Part shown: positions 17,301 through 21,943 of the stretch, piece by piece
Layout: the number at the start of each line of letters is the position of its first letter
Numbering within the stretch: position 1 is the stretch's first letter
IMG/VR virus record: IMGVR_UViG_3300028573_000064
Span: 1-21,943 of that record
Source: a virus
Length of the DNA stretch: 21,943 bases
Reading direction: 5' to 3' (one strand)
The notes under the pieces: model-generated
Database searches by the model: none
Seen by the model: the letters and a program-made list of their open reading frames with translations, nothing else
Told to the model about the DNA's origin: nothing
Position numbers and translations under genes: made by a program

Positions 17301-19937
17301 CATCCAGTTCTGACGCTGATCATCGCTATTGATCAACTGTTGCAGCACGTTCAGGGTCTGAAGGGTGTGATCGGGCCTTTGGCGGCGGTCGCCGGTGGCG
17401 CGTTCCTGGCAATCCAGATCGGCGCCGATGCCGCCATCGCGAAGTTCCTGGTGTTCTTCGGTTTGCTTCCCAAGGGGGAAACACAGTTCAAGTCGCTGAC
17501 GGAGATCATCGTTGGTGGCATGACGGCCGCGTCGGCAGCGATCCAAACGACCGCGGTTGAAATGGGGATTCTGACGAAAGAAACGCAGGCTGCCGCGACG
17601 GCCGCCGGGGCGTTGGATGTGGCGCAGGCGGCCGAGCGTGTGACTGGCGGCGGCGTGATTCTGCCCGGCGCGGCCGGTGCGGGGCTTGCTGCTGGTGAGG
17701 GCGAGGCTGTCGGTGGCGGCCTGCTTGCCGGTTTGGCTGAGGTTCCGTTCGGCCCGATCGCTCTTGGCCTGGGTGTGGTCGCCGGTGGTTTGGCGTACCT
17801 GTTCACACAGGAGACGAAGGTTCAGACGGCAACTGACAGCGCCCGGAAATCGTTGGAGAGTCTGGACGCGGCCACCCAGTCGATCCCTGCTTTGAAGCTT
17901 GCGAATGATCAGGCTCTGCAGGCTGTCGCCACCGATAGGTTGGCGTTATCGACGACGAAGGCTGCGAAGGGGACGCTTGACTATAAGACCCAGGTTGATG
18001 CCTATAACGCTGCTGTTCAGGAACAGAAGGCGACGCAAGATGCGCTGAACAAAGCTGAGGGGACCAGGGCGACCGGCTTGAGTCAGACGACCGGCAAGCT
18101 CCTGAACATCAACAGTGTGTTGTTGCAGAATTCGATCAACTCGATCCATGCGGCGACCAGCATGCACAAGCTCGGCAGCGAGCTTTCGTCGGTTAATACG
18201 TTGGGGTTGTCTTCGATTCAGTCGTTGAACGCCCCGACTGCCAAGTCGGTGTTCAGCACCTGGCTGGCTGATCTGCAGCAGATCGCGAACCAGGAGCAGA
18301 ACAAGAACAACCCGCTTGCCCAGCATCAGATTGATCTGGTGAAGCAGCTGGCCTTGGCGATCGGGCATATCCCGACGCCGAAGGAAGTGGACATTATTCT
18401 TGCCCACTCGAACCTGGCGACCCAGTTGAAGCAGATCATTGATCTTCTCCCGGCCCAGGTTCAGGCCGACCTGATCGGTGTCGGCACCACGATGGGGCAG
18501 GTGTTGGCCGCGTCGGTCACGAACAGTTTCGCCCAGAAGTTCTCTGGCAGCCTCGACCCGTTCCTGAAACTTCAGCTCCCGCCTGGCACCAACGCGGGTG
18601 GTTCGGGTAGCGGCCCTGGCGGCAGGAACAACTTCATGGATCCGGCCGCTGTCGCGTTCAAGGAGCTTCCGGCGAACATCCAGACAGCGATCAACGAAGC
18701 GCAGAACGCGGTCGCGCATGCGGACACGAAGAAGAACCTGGATGCGTTGAAGGCGGCAATCCAGGCTGCTGTGAACTACACCGGAGACACGAAGTTCACG
18801 AAGGGCACGCAGGCTGCGGCGTTGGCGGAGAACACAGCGGAGCAGGAGGCGTTGAACGCCTTGAATGCCAGCAGCGGCTCGCTGGTTGTGAAGCCGCCGA
18901 AGGGAACGACTCCTGGTGGGGCGCTGGGTGCTGCCGCGGCGAACCGGCTGGCGCAGGCGCAGGCGGCTGCAGCGCAGGCTGGTAACCCGTCTGCTTCGAC
19001 CGGCTACGACCCGAACGTGTTGAACGCACAGAAGAAGTTGGAGACTGTGATTCAGGCGACGATCGGGGTGGCGAACCGGAAGCTGAACGAGGTGTCGGCA
19101 ACGTCGAAGCAGGGTGTGGCGTTGAACAAGGAATTGGTGACGCTGCAGCGTGAGTCGAACGCGGCGCTGAAGAAGATCGCGACGGAGGAGAGCTACAAGG
19201 CTGCGGCCGCGGCCCACAAGCGGATCGACAGCATTTTGGGGATCAACGCGAACAACCCGGGTGCGATCTCGGCTGGCCGTGCGCGTGAGCAGGAACGGAC
19301 GGCGCTGCTGGCGATCCTGAAGAAGGAGGGCGGCAAGGCGGGGCTGGGCGCGTTCGGCGCCAATGTCGGGTCGGAGTCGTTGAAGCAGCTGATTGCGCTG
19401 ATCAAGCATCAGCCTGGTGTGCCGAAGTCGACGATCACGTCGTTGGACAAGATCAACCAGTCGATCAACATTGCTTCCGAGAAGCACATCAAGTTGACGG
19501 CTGAGGAGTCGCAGAACATTCAGGCCAGGCTGAAAGAGATCGCGACGACGTTGGAGCGGAACAAGTACCAGTCGAACTATGTGGTTCCGTCCGCTCACAA
19601 TCTGACGGCCGGTTTGGGTTTGACGCGCACGCAGCGGATCGCTGAGGAGGCGCGTATCTCCCAGTTCGAGGGGCATGGCGGGAAGGTGCCGTCGAACCTG
19701 GCCGCGGCTGGTATTCCGTTGCCGACGATCGTGAACGAGGGGAGTGGGTCGGTGGTTGCGCCTGCGCCGCATTACAAGCGGTATCCGGGCCCGCACCAGA
19801 CGATCCATATTGACAATGTGAACATCAACGACAAGAACGTGTGGTCGATTAAGAAGCTGCAGTCTGAGATCCTTGGGGTGGCGAACCGCAACTCGACCCA
19901 GACGAAGGGCGCGAACGCCGGGAAGCGTCCGGCGTAA
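14310..19937 (+). CDS. Tape measure protein (1875 residues)
   Basis: Runs through the tail lumen and fixes tail length. ATG 14310 directly follows the chaperone stop; AAGGAG lies 12 bases upstream. Residues 1-60 (TAVIRADIAGFQSAVRLADNSLLDLQRRIEQVEKAA) are the usual TMP start. Residues 60-650 are Ala/Glu/Gln-rich coiled coil with an internal duplication (153-211 and 300-358). A hydrophobic segment at about 685-715 is followed by a conserved TMP core (LNKLVAATGSVKQGEYELSVATDLARAKNLDLATATRDV, then DQFKVALDNVEVAIGNAILPSFNKL). Further hydrophobic stretches lie at about 987-1011, 1023-1053 and 1137-1164, as expected for a protein that can enter membranes on ejection. The C-terminus is again helical. 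At about 0.15 nm per residue this predicts a tail near 280 nm. Confidence 0.95.
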   Translation: MEVASLTAVIRADIAGFQSAVRLADNSLLDLQRRIEQVEKAASDLGASIGGNLAAVGEAAAASSAGAANATERLTTAVGQLEGIITKVVAAEAARVEEQQKQIAASEAIAEAAKAEAAAVVAAQGEEQAAVQATTLSYEEKSRVIAQGQQQMSTALATARAQFGDVINTQREAATMAEQYRIIAEESAGDFERESVALELMNKALAAAGSSAQGAAAGAEAAAAAARDQAEAAIAAAQAEAEHKAAVEAEAAAQRDQAAAAEQAKQEAAALAAETAALAEETARAQAAVEATSQRLLGFSTALANARGVLGDLVVTQRDAATMAEQFRILVVESAGDAERYAAALDLLNRSLLTAGTSASEATRNFSLQANAEKTATADLQRLLDETTIYNARIAQLQLEQAGLTAEDEKWLAADYLIQQAMVKRSALWEQILAVQTEAGQAALSEEERQLGALDKLVQKNFELAVQQKATQEGLAAGYRAQADALGAENENYALLITMAERAERAVAAMSGVSVKSIKQEIDAAQAFTNKLIATEAEVTALQTKLATFGATLDSPEALGTQGALNQAIAERDRLLKLVQADSEKAGGAAVSADQKAVAEANKLIAALEEERVLYESLGNLARSTTGTQQAAYIALQSQSQQRIQKAELALGLRQAPSEEKPIKSPFEKGAAAEIDSVAKSTRGAAGSFFNLGTAAAFASTSFLVGLFGGTALRTVIEASRGLATAQEVLGHTVQNVGGDWQAQQKAIEAYVSKTSEAAAFTETDLTGSLNKLVAATGSVKQGEYELSVATDLARAKNLDLATATRDVTLVGEGHASVLRRQGIVLPVVTAATDALKAKIAAASDAGIHFTAASKLAATQLAKQHDAAATAALGMVALANSVQGAAEAYKKSPQGGIDQFKVALDNVEVAIGNAILPSFNKLVQSLDKLAQGWLKSGAVTRGATEGVNLFKDAIETVAPIVADMFNAVRDGISALGGLKVALEVLAGSWLAKFVIMEHPVLTLIIAIDQLLQHVQGLKGVIGPLAAVAGGAFLAIQIGADAAIAKFLVFFGLLPKGETQFKSLTEIIVGGMTAASAAIQTTAVEMGILTKETQAAATAAGALDVAQAAERVTGGGVILPGAAGAGLAAGEGEAVGGGLLAGLAEVPFGPIALGLGVVAGGLAYLFTQETKVQTATDSARKSLESLDAATQSIPALKLANDQALQAVATDRLALSTTKAAKGTLDYKTQVDAYNAAVQEQKATQDALNKAEGTRATGLSQTTGKLLNINSVLLQNSINSIHAATSMHKLGSELSSVNTLGLSSIQSLNAPTAKSVFSTWLADLQQIANQEQNKNNPLAQHQIDLVKQLALAIGHIPTPKEVDIILAHSNLATQLKQIIDLLPAQVQADLIGVGTTMGQVLAASVTNSFAQKFSGSLDPFLKLQLPPGTNAGGSGSGPGGRNNFMDPAAVAFKELPANIQTAINEAQNAVAHADTKKNLDALKAAIQAAVNYTGDTKFTKGTQAAALAENTAEQEALNALNASSGSLVVKPPKGTTPGGALGAAAANRLAQAQAAAAQAGNPSASTGYDPNVLNAQKKLETVIQATIGVANRKLNEVSATSKQGVALNKELVTLQRESNAALKKIATEESYKAAAAAHKRIDSILGINANNPGAISAGRAREQERTALLAILKKEGGKAGLGAFGANVGSESLKQLIALIKHQPGVPKSTITSLDKINQSINIASEKHIKLTAEESQNIQARLKEIATTLERNKYQSNYVVPSAHNLTAGLGLTRTQRIAEEARISQFEGHGGKVPSNLAAAGIPLPTIVNEGSGSVVAPAPHYKRYPGPHQTIHIDNVNINDKNVWSIKKLQSEILGVANRNSTQTKGANAGKRPA
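14766..14942 (+). repeat. Tape measure internal duplication, copy 1
   Basis: Residues 153-211 of the tape measure protein. It matches copy 2 (15207-15383) at 36 of 59 residues, no gaps; the TQREAATMAEQ core is nearly identical. Confidence 0.85.
15207..15383 (+). repeat. Tape measure internal duplication, copy 2
   Basis: Residues 300-358, 147 residues after copy 1; contains TQRDAATMAEQ and ESAGD. The Ala/Glu-rich linkers between copies look similar, so the duplicated unit may be longer. Confidence 0.85.
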
Positions 19938-21406
19938 TGGCGATCACCGAGAACGCACCGAACCCGACGACGGCGCAGGGTATCTGCATCGCGTTTGAGG
20001 ATCCGTGGAGTGTCGATAACGCGTCGTCGGGGGCGACGGCGGCGACATGGACGCGTCTCGACGACCCGTCGGTGGCGTCTCTGAGTATTGGTGGGGTGGG
20101 GATCAACTCGCCGTCGCATGTTGTGGTGTCTTGGTCGGTCGACCGTGGCCGCCAGTACGAGCTGGACACCACGCAGACGGGGACAGCGTCGATCCAGCTT
20201 GTCGACACGTCGGGGTTGTTCAACCCGACGGGGACGGCACCGTACGCGTCGAGTCTTGGCTCGATGAAACGGGCTGTGATTAACGTGCAGGATCCGGTGA
20301 CCGGTGTGTATTCGGATGTGTTTTCCGGGTATGTGTCGACGTACACCTGGTCGTATGCTGACCAGTCGAAGTCGACGATGCTGGTACAGATCGACCTGGT
20401 TGACGGGTTCGACATTCTGAACCGGGCCGAGCTGGTGCCGGACACAACGGGCGAGACGATTCTGTTGGGGCAGCAGGTCGACGACCGCATCTTCCTTCTG
20501 CTGGACGACGCTGGCTGGCCGATCGACACGGCGGGTTCGGCGGTGCCGTTGGTGAGCATCAACACCGGCAACGTGTCGTGCATCGGCTACCAGTACAACT
20601 CGGGCACCCAGATCCTGTCTGCGATCCAGGATGCGGCCGACGCGGAGTTCCCTGGTGTGTCGAACTTCTACATGGACAGGCATGGGAACGCGACGTTCCG
20701 TGGCCGTTGGCCAAGGTTCCAGCCGGAGGCGTACCCGAACCAGGTGAAGTTCTGGAATGTGGGCGACTACGACTATGCGGAGACGTTCGGGTATGCGCCG
20801 ATCAGCGACATGCAGTGGATGATCGACCAGACGCTGCTTTACAACGCCTGCCTTTGCTACCCGTACAACTTCCTGCAGTTCGGATATCCGGGCCAGTTCA
20901 CCGACGACGCCACGTCGATCGGGTTCTACGGTGTCCGCCAGATCACTTTGAACGACCTGTTGTGTAACGGCGCGAACGCCGACCCGACGACCGATCACGG
21001 CGGCCCGTATTCGGCCACCGACGGCCCAACGGAGTGTTTCGCGTACGCCCAATACTACGTCGACAACTTCAAGCTGCCGGTGATCCGGCTGTCGTCGATC
21101 ACGTTCAAAACGGTTGACCCGAACGGCGGCACTCCGAACGCCGCCCTGTGGGAGATGCTTTGCAACATCGACATCGGCGATGTGTTGAACGTGTACTCAA
21201 CGATTCCTGGTGGTGGTGGGATCAACCCGAACACCACGATTTTGGGTGGGTTGGAGTACATCGGCAACCAGTTCTTCGTCGACGGAATCCACCACCAAGT
21301 TAACCCTTTGAATCAGGGGTATCCGGACTGGACGATGACGTTGGATCTGTCGCCCCGCTCCTGGTACTCAACGTTCAAGGGTGTGACCTGGTATCAGGCG
21401 CCATGA
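19937..21406 (+). CDS. Minor tail protein (distal tail / hub-like)
   Basis: 489 residues; ATG 19937 overlaps the tape measure stop (TAATG). It carries the pattern of actinophage minor tail proteins: VVVSWSVDRGRQYELDTTQTGTASIQLVDTSGLFNPTGTAPY with a following VFSGYVSTYTWSYADQSKSTMLVQIDLVDGFDILNRAEL, then GWPIDTAG and a MDRHGNATFRGR segment, and a YNFLQFGYPGQF stretch rich in aromatics. Cysteines occur in NACLCYPY. The place after the tape measure fits a baseplate hub component at the tail tip. No peptidase or lysozyme motif was seen. Its stop overlaps the next start by ATGA. Confidence 0.82.
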   Translation: MAITENAPNPTTAQGICIAFEDPWSVDNASSGATAATWTRLDDPSVASLSIGGVGINSPSHVVVSWSVDRGRQYELDTTQTGTASIQLVDTSGLFNPTGTAPYASSLGSMKRAVINVQDPVTGVYSDVFSGYVSTYTWSYADQSKSTMLVQIDLVDGFDILNRAELVPDTTGETILLGQQVDDRIFLLLDDAGWPIDTAGSAVPLVSINTGNVSCIGYQYNSGTQILSAIQDAADAEFPGVSNFYMDRHGNATFRGRWPRFQPEAYPNQVKFWNVGDYDYAETFGYAPISDMQWMIDQTLLYNACLCYPYNFLQFGYPGQFTDDATSIGFYGVRQITLNDLLCNGANADPTTDHGGPYSATDGPTECFAYAQYYVDNFKLPVIRLSSITFKTVDPNGGTPNAALWEMLCNIDIGDVLNVYSTIPGGGGINPNTTILGGLEYIGNQFFVDGIHHQVNPLNQGYPDWTMTLDLSPRSWYSTFKGVTWYQAP

Positions 21407-21915
21407 CCAGGCAGCCGATCAGCCGTCACGCCTGGGATCATCTGCCTGGTGGCCAGGACGCCGCCTGGAACGACCCTTGGATTTACATTGGCACGGTCGG
21501 GGTGGACAACGCCGACGACCAGATCAACAGCAACCCGGCACCGTTCAACTATCAGCTGAACCAGGACAACCCTGCGATCCCGTATCTAAACATTCCGTTC
21601 CAGAACGGTTGGACTAATTACGGCAACGGTTATTCCCCTGTTTGTTTTATGGTCACCATTGAAAACCACCTTGAGATTCATGGAGCAATTACAGGTGGCG
21701 CAGACAATTCAATTGTCTTTCAACTACCAGATCTATCTGGGCTAACTCCGCCGCCCAACTACTGGACTCCAACGCCGAACTCTGACCCAACGTTGATGGG
21801 GAACTACTGGCCGCTCTACACGAAGCCGCTGATCGCGCCGCTGGCTGATGGTTCTGGCACGGCGTTCTTCCAGGTCGGAGTCGATGGCAACGTCACCTAC
21901 CTGACCGCACACTAA
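21403..21915 (+). CDS. Minor tail protein with LPDLSGL-type beta end
   Basis: 170 residues, ATG 21403 overlapping the previous stop. It has an aromatic-rich N-terminus (HAWDHLPGGQDAAWNDPWIYIG) and a C-terminal fibre-like domain (FQNGWTNYGNGYSPVCFMVTIENHLEIHGAITGGADNSIVFQLPDL, 'GW.N.G....Pv.f......v.l.G.i.gG....if.LP'), typical for phage tail or capsid surface proteins. The region encoding this domain is distinctly A+T rich (about 43% G+C at 21601-21720, by hand count) against the rest of the window, which suggests transfer or a recent exchange. Likely a tail-tip or receptor-contacting component. Confidence 0.72.
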   Translation: MTRQPISRHAWDHLPGGQDAAWNDPWIYIGTVGVDNADDQINSNPAPFNYQLNQDNPAIPYLNIPFQNGWTNYGNGYSPVCFMVTIENHLEIHGAITGGADNSIVFQLPDLSGLTPPPNYWTPTPNSDPTLMGNYWPLYTKPLIAPLADGSGTAFFQVGVDGNVTYLTAH

Positions 21916-21943
21916 TGCCTACATACCCAGGAATGAATGCGGG
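21915..21943 (+). CDS. Start of the next tail gene (truncated)
   Basis: ATG 21915 overlaps the previous TAA (TAATG) and reads MPTYPGMNA to the window edge. Coupling to the tail operon suggests another minor tail protein, but nothing can be said about function. Confidence 0.5.

Noticed and set aside
16266-17546. Minus-strand frame (426 residues) opposite the tape measure core
   Set aside because: Arg/His/Gln-rich antisense shadow; no conserved motif.
17946-19808. Long minus-strand frame (620 residues) opposite the tape measure gene
   Set aside because: Same cause: low-complexity Arg/Leu composition, no start signal, and full overlap with a well supported gene.
19772-21052. Minus-strand frame (426 residues) opposite the minor tail gene
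   Set aside because: Arg/Val-rich shadow of a gene with clear family features on the plus strand.

Overview
The window is a densely packed structural (head and tail) module of a long-tailed phage of the Caudoviricetes, most likely a siphovirus or an integrated copy of one. It is G+C rich with strong G/C bias at third codon positions, frequent GTG/TTG starts and ATGA, GTGA or TAATG stop/start overlaps. This and the minor tail protein type fit a phage of a high-G+C host, probably an actinobacterium; that is inference, as no host gene, integrase or att site is present. The order portal, protease, scaffold, decoration, capsid, connectors, tail tube, chaperone, tape measure, minor tail is fixed by recognisable families.

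Layout. 2-5065: head genes: portal (5' end outside the window), XkdF-type protease, scaffold, small decoration-type protein and HK97-fold major capsid protein. 5085-5108: strong hairpin after the capsid gene. 5129-10686: an accessory block inside the head module: three small proteins, an 837-residue collagen-like fibre, a small beta-rich protein, a GT-B glycosyltransferase and a second collagen-like fibre. 10683-12409: head-tail connectors and tail terminator. 12186-12575 (minus strand): a small lone gene with two palindromes upstream. 12669-14309: tail tube protein, an unrecognised protein holding a strong hairpin and a possible embedded membrane peptide, and tail assembly chaperones joined by a -1 frameshift at GGGAAAC. 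14310-21915: tape measure protein (1875 residues) and minor tail proteins; the next gene starts at 21915 and leaves the window. No stretch above 300 bases lacks a gene. I saw no tRNA, rRNA, CRISPR array or insertion sequence.

Working model. Scaffold and protease build the procapsid, connectors and terminator close it, and the chaperone pair folds the tape measure inside the tube. The block at 5129-10686 looks like a module for surface fibres and their modification: a Thr-rich Gly-X-Thr collagen-like shaft encoded beside a glycosyltransferase suggests a glycosylated fibre, and the position after the capsid gene raises the possibility that it decorates the head. The most unusual observation is a 20-residue segment of the protease that copies the N-terminal arm of the major capsid protein (15 of 20 residues the same) although the codons have diverged. 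Hairpins follow or lie just downstream of the two genes expected to be most highly expressed (capsid and tail tube), suggesting RNA-level tuning of stoichiometry.
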